A stretch of DNA of 23,021 nucleotides, taken from contig DGSV01000118.1 in the NCBI GenBank assembly GCA_002394025.1, positions 1 to 23,021 on the forward strand, given 5' to 3'. The notes under the pieces were generated by a model, which was not told the origin of the DNA, did no database searches, and worked only from the letters and a program-made list of their open reading frames with translations. Source of the DNA: Bacteroidales bacterium UBA4353 (GTDB lineage Bacteria; Bacteroidota; Bacteroidia; Bacteroidales; Paludibacteraceae). Of the stretch, positions 1 through 8,218 are shown one piece after another. The position numbers were made by a program, and so were the translations under genes. The stretch's first letter is position 1; each line of letters opens with the position of its first letter.

Positions 1-14
1 AAAAAATAAAAAAA

Positions 15-1016
15 ATGAAGAAAATTCTTGGCATCGGCAATGCATTGACCGATATTTTACTCAAAATTTCCGATAATCAGCTTGAACAACTTCAAGTTAA
101 CAAAGGTTCAATGCAGCTTGTCGATGGCAATACTTCCAAACGTATTACCACACTATTTCAGAATACGACTCCCGCCATTGTGGCTGGCGGCTCCACATCC
201 AACACCATTTGCGGGATGGCGAGTCTCGGAGCTCCGGCGGCATTTCTTGGTAAGATAGGTGACGACGCTATTGGTAAGATTTATGAGCAGCAGATTATAG
301 AATCCGGTGCTGAACCGCTGTTGCATACCGATGCCCTGCTCGGTTCGGGTAACTGTACGGTGCTTGTAACCCCTGATGGTGAGCGCACTATGTGTACCTA
401 TCTCGGGGCGGCATGCAACCTGCAACCCCATGACATCACTGAAGAGACTTTTGATGGTTATCAGATGTTACATCTTGAAGGCTATCTGGTTCAAAATCAT
501 AAGCTAATAGAAAAAGCCATGCGTATGGCACATGAGGCAAAACTCATTGTCAGCATCGACCTTGCGAGTTATAATATCGTAAACGAAGAACGTGATTTTA
601 TGCTCCAGCTGATTCGCAACTATGTTGATATCGTCTTTGCCAATGAGATGGAGGCCAAGGCCATAGCCCAGACCGAAGACCCTGATCAGGCGCTTAATTT
701 CATCTACGACCTGCTCAAGAGCAAGAGTAATACGCCGAAAATCTCTATTGTGAAACTCGGTGCTCAAGGTTCCCTGATACTTTCCGATGAGGGAAAGAGC
801 GTAATAGACGCTATAAGAGTTCAGTGCGTGGACTCAACTGGTGCCGGTGACCTCTATGCCGCAGGTTTCCTGTTTGGCATAGCCAACAAAATGCCTGTGT
901 ATAAATGCGGACAGTATGCGGCGCTCGTAGCCAGCAAGGTCATACAAACCATGGGAAGCAAAATATCGGTGCCGATATATCAGGAAATACTACAACAGAT
1001 AGATATCAGTATTTGA
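15..1016 (+). CDS. PfkB-family carbohydrate/nucleoside kinase (adenosine kinase-like)
   Basis: A 333-residue member of the ribokinase/PfkB superfamily, cytosolic enzymes that phosphorylate a sugar or nucleoside hydroxyl with ATP. Seen in the sequence: the N-terminal sugar-binding glycine motif GGSTSNT (residues 58-64), the adjoining first PfkB signature with GKIGDD (79-84), and the C-terminal second signature DSTGAGD (273-279), whose last Asp (D279) is the catalytic base in the family. Length is normal. The start at base 15 follows an A-rich leader typical of Bacteroidetes; only 14 bases of upstream sequence are present, so the promoter is outside. A strong terminator follows directly, so the gene ends its transcript. 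Bacteroidetes proteins of this kind are usually annotated as adenosine kinase, but the substrate (adenosine, ribose, fructose or other) cannot be fixed from motifs alone. Family confidence is high, substrate confidence low. Confidence 0.9.
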   Translation: MKKILGIGNALTDILLKISDNQLEQLQVNKGSMQLVDGNTSKRITTLFQNTTPAIVAGGSTSNTICGMASLGAPAAFLGKIGDDAIGKIYEQQIIESGAEPLLHTDALLGSGNCTVLVTPDGERTMCTYLGAACNLQPHDITEETFDGYQMLHLEGYLVQNHKLIEKAMRMAHEAKLIVSIDLASYNIVNEERDFMLQLIRNYVDIVFANEMEAKAIAQTEDPDQALNFIYDLLKSKSNTPKISIVKLGAQGSLILSDEGKSVIDAIRVQCVDSTGAGDLYAAGFLFGIANKMPVYKCGQYAALVASKVIQTMGSKISVPIYQEILQQIDISI

Positions 1017-1042
1017 TATTGTAATCATTACCGGAAAATGTT

Positions 1043-1079
1043 AGGGCTGACGTCTAAAGCAGATGTCAGCCCTCTTTTT
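1043..1079 (+). terminator. Intrinsic terminator after the PfkB kinase
   Basis: The arms AGGGCTGACGTCT (1043-1055) and AGATGTCAGCCCT (1061-1073) pair over 13 bp with one G-U, leaving a 5-base loop, and are followed by CTTTTTA. It lies 27 bases after the kinase stop codon. Confidence 0.88.
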
Positions 1080-1225
1080 ATTAATGAATAAAAAGTGATT
1101 TGAAGTAAAGTGATATATAATATGCTATTACTATTACTTACATCTTATTTACATCCATAACCTTGATAACATCCTATTATTTAGTTTGTGATTTTTTTTG
1201 TATATCGAAACACAACTTTTTTTTG

Positions 1226-1297
1226 TACTCCCGCCGGGAATCGAACCCGAATCTAAAGTTTAGGAAACTTCTATTCTATCCATTGAACTACAGGAGC
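1226..1297 (-). tRNA. tRNA-Arg (anticodon CCU)
   Basis: Read on the minus strand, 72 bases fold as a full cloverleaf. The acceptor stem is GCTCCTG with CGGGAGT; the D stem is GTTC with GAAT; the anticodon stem is GAAGT with ACTTT around the loop TTCCTAA, giving anticodon CCT (reads AGG, Arg). The variable loop has 4 bases, and the T arm is TCGGG-TTCGATT-CCCGG. The discriminator is A73. The first acceptor pair is G1-U72 and there is a U-G pair lower in the stem, so the acceptor stem is slightly weak. CCA is not encoded; the bases after A73 are C, A, A. No hairpin terminator is visible downstream, only A-runs on the transcript strand. It is a single tRNA, not part of a visible cluster. Confidence 0.93.
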
Positions 1298-1312
1298 TGA
1301 AAAACTACGGCA

Positions 1313-1320
1313 CAAAGTTA
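1313..1320 (-). promoter_or_regulatory. -7 element of the tRNA-Arg promoter
   Basis: TAACTTTG on the minus strand matches the Bacteroidetes sigma-ABfr -7 consensus TAnnTTTG and ends 15 bases before the first base of the mature tRNA, a plausible distance for a short 5' leader. No convincing TTTG -33 element is seen at the right spacing. Confidence 0.6.
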
Positions 1321-1368
1321 CGATTTTTTTTTGACATCACGACTTCTTTTCTTAATGTCAAATGGCGG

Positions 1369-1406
1369 CTCGATTTCTTGATATTCCGAGATTTCGGTAA
1401 ATCGAG
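1369..1406. other. Imperfect nested hairpin in the gap between tRNA-Arg and the barrel gene
   Basis: CTCGATTT (1369-1376) pairs perfectly with AAATCGAG (1399-1406), and inside it CCGA (1386-1389) pairs with TCGG (1394-1397). It starts 9 bases past the stop codon of the minus-strand barrel gene and could mark the 3' end of that transcript. No T-run follows on the minus strand, so an intrinsic terminator is not supported. Apart from the two terminator/promoter sites and the tRNA listed, the rest of 1017-1414 is AT-rich with nothing recognisable. Confidence 0.3.
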
Positions 1407-1414
1407 AATTTCTT

Positions 1415-2278
1415 TTAGTAACTGCAGTTGCATCGTGGTGATTGGTGAATGCGGAATAGGATTGCGAAGCGGATACCTATGTTATAGTTATTAATTTTAG
1501 GTGTTGCAGCTTCGGTGCTGTTAGGTGCGTAGTTCATGCTGATGTCCATATAGTGGCTTGTATCGACATCGTTTAGCAGTCCCAATTGTTTGTTAGCTCT
1601 TGTGTCCAGCAGTCCATATTCCGCATATGCCGCTATTCGGAATTTGATAGCCGTAGAGCCGTATGTTGCTTGTCGTAAGTGCCACCAGTAGCCTATTTCG
1701 CCATAGAGGCTGACGTCGGTGCGTTCTGTGATACTGTTGCTTGATATTGTTTTTTGTTTGCTATGAAATCCGTGGTTAGGCATATCGTGCAGCAGGTCGT
1801 AGTAGCGGTCGTAGTCTCCCACCGTGGCGAGGTATGCGCTTTGGCGTGTTGAACCGCTTACCGCGATTCGTATGCGTGCGCCGGCAAGCAGGTGTACGTG
1901 CCTCGATAGTTCGGCACCGAAGAGCAGCGGTATGTTGACGTTGAGGTTATGTGATTTGTCACGTCGGTCGGTGACTTGTCCGGTATAGATGAATTCCACG
2001 CCTTCGGTATCGAGCATGAGGTAGTTGAATTCGCGGTCTTCAACGGCGATATTACGCATGGCGTATCCCAGCGTCAGACCCGTGGAGAAGAGGAAATGTC
2101 GGTGTTGTACTTCTATTGTGAAGCCCGTTTCGGGGCTTATGCCCGCTTTGGGCTTCGCGAAAGGCATATCGAATCGCTGACCGGCATAACTCATGCGCAG
2201 ATCCCCGCCGAGCCATGTGTCGGCAAGGGTGGAAGCCGTGATGAGCAGCAAGATGAGTGTTGCGGTCAGGTATCTCAT
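1415..2278 (-). CDS. Putative outer-membrane beta-barrel protein, hypothetical
   Basis: A 287-residue protein with a clear N-terminal signal peptide: MRY followed by a hydrophobic stretch to about residue 17 (ALA-type end, LADTW). The rest alternates short amphipathic strands rich in Gly, Tyr and aromatic residues (for example GDLRMSYAG, TGFTIEVQHR, FLFSTGLTLGYAM, HVHLLAGARIRI, VSLYGEIGYWW, FRIAAYAEYGLL, NYNIGIRFAILFRI), the pattern of an outer-membrane barrel of the Bacteroidetes 'PorT/OMP_b-brl' sort. The last barrel-like strand is followed by an unusual short tail with two cysteines (RCNCSY). It lies 98 bases after the large repeat protein on the same strand and is the last gene of that cluster. 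No specific family was recognised; barrel topology is inferred from residue pattern only. It might bind or export the neighbouring secreted protein, but nothing in the sequence proves it. Confidence 0.75.
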   Translation of the reverse strand: MRYLTATLILLLITASTLADTWLGGDLRMSYAGQRFDMPFAKPKAGISPETGFTIEVQHRHFLFSTGLTLGYAMRNIAVEDREFNYLMLDTEGVEFIYTGQVTDRRDKSHNLNVNIPLLFGAELSRHVHLLAGARIRIAVSGSTRQSAYLATVGDYDRYYDLLHDMPNHGFHSKQKTISSNSITERTDVSLYGEIGYWWHLRQATYGSTAIKFRIAAYAEYGLLDTRANKQLGLLNDVDTSHYMDISMNYAPNSTEAATPKINNYNIGIRFAILFRIHQSPRCNCSY

Positions 2279-2376
2279 GAGGTCAATACAAATCGGGCAT
2301 TAGAATTTGAGTAAGAGCAAATAGTATTTTTAGTATATATTTTCAACCCTTTATTAGGTCAAAGGCCGATTATGGT

Positions 2377-5124
2377 TTAACGTACGAGGAGGTTAAAGCG
2401 TCGTCTATGATTGCCGTCAAGGCTGCGTACGTCAACGATGTATGTGCCGCGGTGCCGCGGTGCCGTGACGCTATTGTTGCCGGATGTGATATCCGCCACG
2501 CAAACTTGTTGTCCTATAGCGTTGTAAACGGTAACTCGTGATGGTGATTCTGTGATAACCGTCATCATCTCTCCTGCGCTGAGCAGTGTCGGGTAGAGTG
2601 ATATTTGGGCTTTTTCGGTAGCTATGAGTGGGCATGTCATCAGTGTTAGACCTTCGCTGTCGGTGAGTAAGCATTGGTATGCCGAGCCGTAGTGTAGCGG
2701 TTGGTAGATGTAGGAGCCTGTTTCGCCGTACAGTTGTTCGCCGTCCTTATACCATTGGAATGCCGTGAAGTCGTAGTTGCCGTTGTATTTGTTTGTGAGT
2801 ACTCCCACGAAGTCGTCCCATTTCTGCTCGAGTACCGAAGCAGGGTACAATGCTGTGATAGTTAGCGTTTGCTCGCTTATCATGTGTTTGCGATGGAAGA
2901 ATTGTGCCCGTAGTGAGTAGTATCCCGCTCTCAGGTTGCGAGGTACGGGGATGGTTAGTGTCATAAGTCTGCCGGTTGTTGCCAGCGCTGTGTCTCGAAA
3001 TCCGACAGCCGCGGAGTGTTCGTCGAATACTATGCTCAAGCTGTCGATAATTCCGCTCTCGACTTGCATCTCCGTAACCAGAGATTTCTGGTCGGCGCAG
3101 ATATCTTCGGCTTTGTATTGCCATGTGAAGTCCTCATACCGGTGTAGTTGCATGGTTATCACGCTGTCACATCCAAAGCGGTTCTGATAGCTATCGTGAT
3201 ATTCTCCGCCGTTTGTCAGTTCTCTGCCTCGCCATGTCAGTGTCTCGTTGAAATTGATGGTGTCGCGCTCTATGGTATGATGAGTTGGGTTGAGGGCGAT
3301 GTTGAGCGTCACCACGCTGTCGCAGCCATTGCCGGTTTGTAGGGTGCGGGTGTAGTGTCCTGGTGTGGTAAAGGTCTCACCAAGCCAATGATAGGTCTTG
3401 TTATCGCATATTGTGAGGTTGAGGTTGATATTGAATGTTTGGTTTACCGTCAGGTGTGTGGTAACGGTGCTGTCGCATCCGCTGACGCTGCGGTAGTAGT
3501 GTGTATAGTCGCCCTTTTCCTTATATTCAATACCATCCCAGAGATATACATCGTTTTCGCATATCGCGTGGTTGATTTCTATGTTATATACCGGATCGAT
3601 GATGAGGTTGAGAGTTGCGAGACTGTCGCACCCGTCATGCGATGTGTAGTGTCGTTCGTGAGGTCCCGGGGTGTCGTATAATTCGTTATCCCACTCATAT
3701 TGTGTGCCTTGGCATATATGAGCCGTGAATGATGTGTTGTATTGCGGATATTTCTTGAGCACGAGCACTGATGGGTCATCACATTCGTCGTTTGGTCCGT
3801 GGGCATAGTAAACGCCCTCGTCGCGGTATGTTGAGTCGCGATAAGTATATGATTCTCCGTGGCATATCCATACCGTGTCGCGCCTTGTGACCAGCTCATC
3901 AATGTCGGGCCATACGATTTCCGCGGTGTCCTGCAGGTCATAGATATCTCCATTGCATGACTTGATTACCAATTCCACCGTCACGGTATCCCTCATGCCG
4001 GCGTTGAGGCGTGGCATGAATGTGTATTCATCGCCCTGCCCGAGGTATTCGCCTGATGTGCCCATGCCTCGAAACCACTTCATGGTATATTGTGCCTGGC
4101 TTTGCGTCTCCGGTATGAATCGCCACGCTTCCGGGGTATTGGTACCGTTGATTACCGTGCTCCATACGTCGCCGTTATTTCTGCCCGGAGCCGCGATGCC
4201 TTTCGTGCCGTCAGAGTTTTGTATTCCTATGATACCGTTGCCGCTATTCCATTCGGCATCGCGGTTACGTCTGCCGACATAAACGTCTATCACGTTCGAG
4301 CCTTCGTAGAGCACTATGCTGAAACTCTCGTAGAGGCGTGCCATGCGGTCTTTGTTATAGAGCGGAACACGATCCCATTTAACAATCATCATGCGGCATG
4401 GCGCTTGACCTATAACACCATAGCTTATTGTGCCACCCCGGCTGGGGTCAACATCCTCAAAGACGCCGTATATGGCGTTGAGCCAGTTGTATCCATTTCC
4501 TGCAACCACCCCCGGGTCATCATAGCCCGTATCGCCACCACGCTGGTCATAATCGGGACTTGGTATCGGCGGTAGCAGTTCTGTACGCCACCCGGCATTT
4601 TGACCTGAAACCTGTGAGGCATTGAACGATAGAATTCCGTTGGCGCATATAGCCACTTGTGTGTAGGTGTTCTCATAGAAGCAGAAGCCGAAAGGCAACT
4701 GTTGCACTATAGCCCATCTGTCATCCTGGTCTATTGTTGACAGCTGCGACTGGTCGGGAGTTGGCGGATTATAGGCTATGGCTTCCACGCGATAACTGGT
4801 TGGTTGTCCGCCGCTGACGGAAAAGAAAGGCTGAATACTTACCGGTCTGCCCGGGCAGTCGGCATTGATACGGGGCAGCGTATGACCGCTGATATATAGT
4901 GCCGGAATATTAACTTCGGGGCAAGCGCCCGGAAGCTCGCCATAATCAGGAATAAAAGGCGCACGGAGCATGGTGCTGCTGACGTGTAGTTCCTCATCAG
5001 CAGCCGGCATAACAACGCTGCCACGCACGAAAGTACCCGTCACGGGGTCAAGTTTCCCCTGACAGAATATTGTCAGGCACGTGAGGCATAGTATTCCCGC
5101 AAATATGTAGCGATAAATTTTCAT
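2377..5124 (-). CDS. Secreted Cys-repeat protein with T9SS-type C-terminal domain
   Basis: A large exported protein of 915 residues from the start chosen here. Numbering below counts from the upstream ATG at 5175 (932 residues). The chosen start (M18, MKIYRYIFAG) gives a clean signal peptide and lies 20 bases after a TAACTTTG promoter element. The upstream ATG overlaps the comEC stop as TGATG, so translation from there is possible but adds an odd N-terminus. Residues about 85-350 form a region with a Bacteroidetes adhesin/nidogen-like look (FCFYENTYTQVAICANG at 164-180). Residues 433-678 hold five tandem repeats ending in GCDS or a variant, with the cysteine at 465, 516, 567, 618 and 669: a spacing of exactly 51. 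The C-terminus (about 857-932: ISLYPT, VTVYNAIGQQV, GTYIVDV, RRFNLLVR) matches the pattern of type IX secretion type A sorting domains, so surface delivery by T9SS is inferred. Binding target unknown. Confidence 0.85.
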   Translation of the reverse strand: MKIYRYIFAGILCLTCLTIFCQGKLDPVTGTFVRGSVVMPAADEELHVSSTMLRAPFIPDYGELPGACPEVNIPALYISGHTLPRINADCPGRPVSIQPFFSVSGGQPTSYRVEAIAYNPPTPDQSQLSTIDQDDRWAIVQQLPFGFCFYENTYTQVAICANGILSFNASQVSGQNAGWRTELLPPIPSPDYDQRGGDTGYDDPGVVAGNGYNWLNAIYGVFEDVDPSRGGTISYGVIGQAPCRMMIVKWDRVPLYNKDRMARLYESFSIVLYEGSNVIDVYVGRRNRDAEWNSGNGIIGIQNSDGTKGIAAPGRNNGDVWSTVINGTNTPEAWRFIPETQSQAQYTMKWFRGMGTSGEYLGQGDEYTFMPRLNAGMRDTVTVELVIKSCNGDIYDLQDTAEIVWPDIDELVTRRDTVWICHGESYTYRDSTYRDEGVYYAHGPNDECDDPSVLVLKKYPQYNTSFTAHICQGTQYEWDNELYDTPGPHERHYTSHDGCDSLATLNLIIDPVYNIEINHAICENDVYLWDGIEYKEKGDYTHYYRSVSGCDSTVTTHLTVNQTFNINLNLTICDNKTYHWLGETFTTPGHYTRTLQTGNGCDSVVTLNIALNPTHHTIERDTINFNETLTWRGRELTNGGEYHDSYQNRFGCDSVITMQLHRYEDFTWQYKAEDICADQKSLVTEMQVESGIIDSLSIVFDEHSAAVGFRDTALATTGRLMTLTIPVPRNLRAGYYSLRAQFFHRKHMISEQTLTITALYPASVLEQKWDDFVGVLTNKYNGNYDFTAFQWYKDGEQLYGETGSYIYQPLHYGSAYQCLLTDSEGLTLMTCPLIATEKAQISLYPTLLSAGEMMTVITESPSRVTVYNAIGQQVCVADITSGNNSVTAPRHRGTYIVDVRSLDGNHRRRFNLLVR

Positions 5125-5144
5125 CGAGAGGTCTATCAGACTCA

Positions 5145-5152
5145 CAAAGTTA
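5145..5152 (-). promoter_or_regulatory. Possible internal promoter for the secreted repeat protein
   Basis: TAACTTTG on the minus strand matches TAnnTTTG and lies 20 bases upstream of the ATG at 5124, within the extra codons that the ATG at 5175 would add. If active it favours the 5124 start and lets the repeat protein and barrel gene be transcribed apart from comEC. No clear -33 partner is visible. Confidence 0.45.
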
Positions 5153-5174
5153 CTAAAAAAAAACTGATTATACA

Positions 5175-7151
5175 TCAGTGTTCTAATATTGCAATACCCT
5201 TTTCAGCACATGTTCTTTCTAATTCATCCCTACGGTATGCCGAAAATGATGGCATAATTCTTATGGTATCGGTGCGGAAAATATTCATCAGTTCCTCACA
5301 CTTCATCCTTGCCGCTTGTCTGCCGGCTACCAGATTATCGCATTGCCACGGCTCGGCGAACCTCATATAGCGCAGCATACTATCGTTCGCTACAACCCAC
5401 CGCGTGCCATTAATTTCAAAACCGCTGTTGCGAGCTATGCGATAAGTGATATGTCTGATGTTATATTTGGTTGTAAAGTAGTCAGCCACTTTATTTGCCC
5501 GCATACTATCTTCGGCGCAAATCAGCATCCGTTCACCTTTGATGGCCACGACGCACCTGTTTTCGATAATCACACGCTCAGAATGCCGCATCACGCGCCG
5601 GCAGCGACAAGCGAGAAAAAGAACCAACACGCAGCAGGATATAATGAACGTCTTGTAACGGTTACGGGAATACAGTATCGTCAGCAGATAGGCGAAAGCT
5701 ATCAGCATTAGCACACATTCTGTTAATGACAGCCAACTGTCGATATATGCCAAACTCCAATGTTCCACCATGCTTACTATGGAGTTTTGAAAACCGAGTA
5801 GTGCTGTCAGTGCAGTGGCACATCCATGCGCCATGATTGAACTCCAGCACAGACAGAACAGCAGAATTGACATTATTACCACCGCTTCGGCTAATGGAAT
5901 GACAATCAGTGATGTGAGTAAAGATATAGCAGAAAAACCGCTGAAATGGTGCAATGTCAATGGTATCGAAGCCATGTTTGCCGCTATACTCATTCCTATG
6001 CTATACCATAGCCATCTCATTATCGTATTGTCTGGTTCGTGCTCGCTGAGCCATGGCATTGCAAGGCATATAGCTGCCGTGGCGCAATATGAAAGTTGAA
6101 AACTCACGGTATAGAGTGCCAGAGGGTCTGCCATGAGCACTATAAAAGCTGTCAGACATAATGTGTTAAGGCTGTTGCCACCGCGTTCTATGAGATTGCC
6201 GAATGAAATGATGAGCAACATCAGTACCGCACGTATTACCGAGGCCGGCAGCCCCGTCACAAAAGCGTAGGCGCATAGTATTACGGCAAGTATTATAAAA
6301 CGTACTATACTTCCCACGCGATAGCCCCCGAAAATCGTCAGTAACCAACTCAGCACGAGATATATCACCCCTACGTGCAAGCCACTGACGGCAAGCACGT
6401 GCATAACTCCTGAACGCACGTAACTCTCCCGCAACGAACTATCTATGTCATTACGGTAGCCCAGAGTAAGCGCTTGCACCACCGCCAACTCGTTGCCCGA
6501 CATACCGATTCGGGCAAATATGGCGAGCAGTGCCTCGCGGGCATGACAAGCCCTGATTTTGGCATAGACCAATAAAGGAACAGTTCCGAGTGTGGCACGG
6601 CGAGCACTACGCATCATTTGCTGCCCGTTAACGTAGCACGTGGCTGAAACACCATTAGTAAACAGATAATGTTGATAATCAAACATCTCACCCTTCGGGG
6701 CAGTGTGAGTGGCATTCCATGTTCCTTTAACCCACACGAAATCTCCGGCGCGGAAACTACTATCTGCGGGCATATTGATAATATACTCATGTCCATCATA
6801 GTATGCACCGTATGAGGTTCTTGCACCGCTTTGTTTGCCCGATGTCAGCAGACACATATTTCTGTAGCCGCCACAGTCGCTTGCGCCTTGTTTTATGTGT
6901 TGGATTTTGCTATTGGTAACAAACCAACCCGTTGCGACCAAAAGTAGCCACATACCGATTCCGAAGAGCGGCAATCGTGGGCGTAAATAACCCACGCAAC
7001 ATAACATAGCACCCGCTGCGGCGCAGCAGATGACAATGGTGTGGGCTATTGTGTGACACACGATGCCGACAACCAAACCTGTCAGGACAAAAAGCATGGG
7101 GATGGCGAAATGGTGCCTTATGGCTGTGCTATGTCCTTGTCTGTGACTCAT
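5175..7151 (-). CDS. comEC: ComEC/Rec2-family DNA uptake channel protein
   Basis: A 658-residue multi-pass inner-membrane protein. In transformable bacteria ComEC carries single-stranded DNA across the cytoplasmic membrane. Order seen: N-terminal hydrophobic segments (about 16-80), a periplasmic domain of the DUF4131/OB-like type (about 95-180; GEMFDYQHYL at 154-163), then the Competence core. The core starts with ALTLGYRNDID (227-237), contains GVMHVLAVSGLHVG (248-261, the family signature) and runs with many membrane segments to about 515. The C-terminal about 140 residues are soluble-looking but show no HxHxDH metallo-beta-lactamase motif, as in many Bacteroidetes ComECs. The start ATG overlaps the radical SAM stop (ATGA), and the stop overlaps an ATG of the next gene (TGATG), so translational coupling is likely. 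Family assignment is firm; whether this organism is naturally competent is unknown. Confidence 0.93.
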   Translation of the reverse strand: MSHRQGHSTAIRHHFAIPMLFVLTGLVVGIVCHTIAHTIVICCAAAGAMLCCVGYLRPRLPLFGIGMWLLLVATGWFVTNSKIQHIKQGASDCGGYRNMCLLTSGKQSGARTSYGAYYDGHEYIINMPADSSFRAGDFVWVKGTWNATHTAPKGEMFDYQHYLFTNGVSATCYVNGQQMMRSARRATLGTVPLLVYAKIRACHAREALLAIFARIGMSGNELAVVQALTLGYRNDIDSSLRESYVRSGVMHVLAVSGLHVGVIYLVLSWLLTIFGGYRVGSIVRFIILAVILCAYAFVTGLPASVIRAVLMLLIISFGNLIERGGNSLNTLCLTAFIVLMADPLALYTVSFQLSYCATAAICLAMPWLSEHEPDNTIMRWLWYSIGMSIAANMASIPLTLHHFSGFSAISLLTSLIVIPLAEAVVIMSILLFCLCWSSIMAHGCATALTALLGFQNSIVSMVEHWSLAYIDSWLSLTECVLMLIAFAYLLTILYSRNRYKTFIISCCVLVLFLACRCRRVMRHSERVIIENRCVVAIKGERMLICAEDSMRANKVADYFTTKYNIRHITYRIARNSGFEINGTRWVVANDSMLRYMRFAEPWQCDNLVAGRQAARMKCEELMNIFRTDTIRIMPSFSAYRRDELERTCAEKGIAILEH

Positions 7152-8149
7152 ACGTTATCGCAGTTGCGGCAGATATCAATGTTTTCACGATATTGCATCA
7201 CCGCTTGGCGGAAATTAACAGCCCTTGAGCTATGCCATAAAGTCCTGATATCTGTTTCGTCTATGTTGCCATAGGTATATTCTCCCTGCTTGTCGAAGCA
7301 GCATGCCCGTACCACTCCGTGAGCGTCAATCACCATCGCCGACACCAACCTCCAACACCTGTGTATCAACCTGCCTTTGAGGTGATAGCTACCATCCGTT
7401 CCGAGGTGGTATCTGCTGTGTTTTTCTTCTGAAGGCATTAGGGCATTACCATGCTCATAGTCATAGAATTGAGCAGTTTTTAATGTCAGCACATCAGCAC
7501 CAAGGCGTTTGTAGTTATTACGCAAAAAATCTATCGAACCCTCGGTGCTTTTCAGCAACAGGCATTGCAATTCTATCACAGGCGTGGATGATCCTAAACG
7601 GTGTTTTGCCTCCGCAAGGTGTCGCAAGGCACTGTAAACCAACTCTATGTCGCCACCTATGCGGTATTGCTCATACGACTGCTGATTATGCCCGTCCATA
7701 CTGATTATCAGTCGGTCAAGCCCGCAGCTGACAAGCCGCTCGGCATAGTGAGCGTCAACCAGTTGGGCATTGGTGGAGCACAAAGTATATATCTTGCGTT
7801 CATGAGCCATAGCAATCAAATCCGGCAAATCCCTGTTAAGCAAAGGCTCGCCTTGAAAGAAAAAGTTGATACTTAGCAGACTATCACTAACTTCATTAAG
7901 AATACCACGAAGCATATCCGCTTTCAGCATCTTGGCACGAGGATGTATCATGCCACTTCCCAAAGCGCACTGGGGACATCGCAAATTGCACACATTAGCC
8001 GGTTCAACGGAAATGCTGACAGGTACGCGCGAAACACGAGGACGAAGACCAACATACATCAGCGCATAATCCACCACGCAACGCAGCAAACACCATATCT
8101 TACGCAGCGAAACATACCGCAAACTATGCACATATATCGAAAAAAACAT
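7148..8149 (-). CDS. Radical SAM/SPASM domain protein
   Basis: A 333-residue iron-sulfur enzyme of the radical SAM superfamily. Numbering is from the ATG at 8149. The 4Fe-4S/SAM motif CxxxCxxC is CNLRCPQC at C54, C58 and C61. FFQGEPLL at about 97-104 is the GGE-like SAM-binding element. The C-terminal SPASM-type region has C265, the pair C283/C284, C327 and C330 (DICRNC), enough for one auxiliary cluster. SPASM enzymes often modify peptides or proteins, but no small precursor peptide gene is visible nearby and the substrate is unknown. An in-frame ATG at 8221 would add 24 residues (357 total). The 8149 start is preferred because a well-spaced promoter (8171-8200) lies between the two. The stop overlaps the comEC start by 4 bases, so the genes are probably co-translated. 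Confidence 0.88.
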   Translation of the reverse strand: MFFSIYVHSLRYVSLRKIWCLLRCVVDYALMYVGLRPRVSRVPVSISVEPANVCNLRCPQCALGSGMIHPRAKMLKADMLRGILNEVSDSLLSINFFFQGEPLLNRDLPDLIAMAHERKIYTLCSTNAQLVDAHYAERLVSCGLDRLIISMDGHNQQSYEQYRIGGDIELVYSALRHLAEAKHRLGSSTPVIELQCLLLKSTEGSIDFLRNNYKRLGADVLTLKTAQFYDYEHGNALMPSEEKHSRYHLGTDGSYHLKGRLIHRCWRLVSAMVIDAHGVVRACCFDKQGEYTYGNIDETDIRTLWHSSRAVNFRQAVMQYRENIDICRNCDNV

Positions 8150-8170
8150 TGTAAAGAAAAAATTACAACA

Positions 8171-8200
8171 CAAAAATACATCATTTTTTTTGTATTTCAA
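8171..8200 (-). promoter_or_regulatory. Promoter of the radical SAM-comEC cluster
   Basis: On the minus strand TTG (8200-8198) is followed after 19 bases by TATTTTTG (8178-8171), a match to TTG-N19-TAnnTTTG. It lies 22 bases before the ATG at 8149. Its -33 element sits inside the spacer of the divergent promoter on the other strand. Confidence 0.6.
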
Positions 8201-8218
8201 CCTTTTTGTGTATCTTTG
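8189..8218 (+). promoter_or_regulatory. Promoter of the TPR/OmpA-like lipoprotein gene
   Basis: TTTG (8189-8192), an 18-base spacer, then TATCTTTG (8211-8218), a full TAnnTTTG match, 41 bases before the ATG at 8260. The leader after it is A-rich and has no Shine-Dalgarno site, as is usual for well-expressed Bacteroidetes genes. Confidence 0.72.

Noticed and set aside
1201..1225. T-rich stretch next to tRNA-Arg considered as its terminator
   Set aside because: On the tRNA strand it reads as A-runs with no hairpin, so it cannot be an intrinsic terminator for that transcript.
1976..2314. A 112-codon plus-strand frame opposite the barrel gene
   Set aside because: It runs through the signal-peptide end of the barrel gene and into the gap, with no promoter and no recognisable product.
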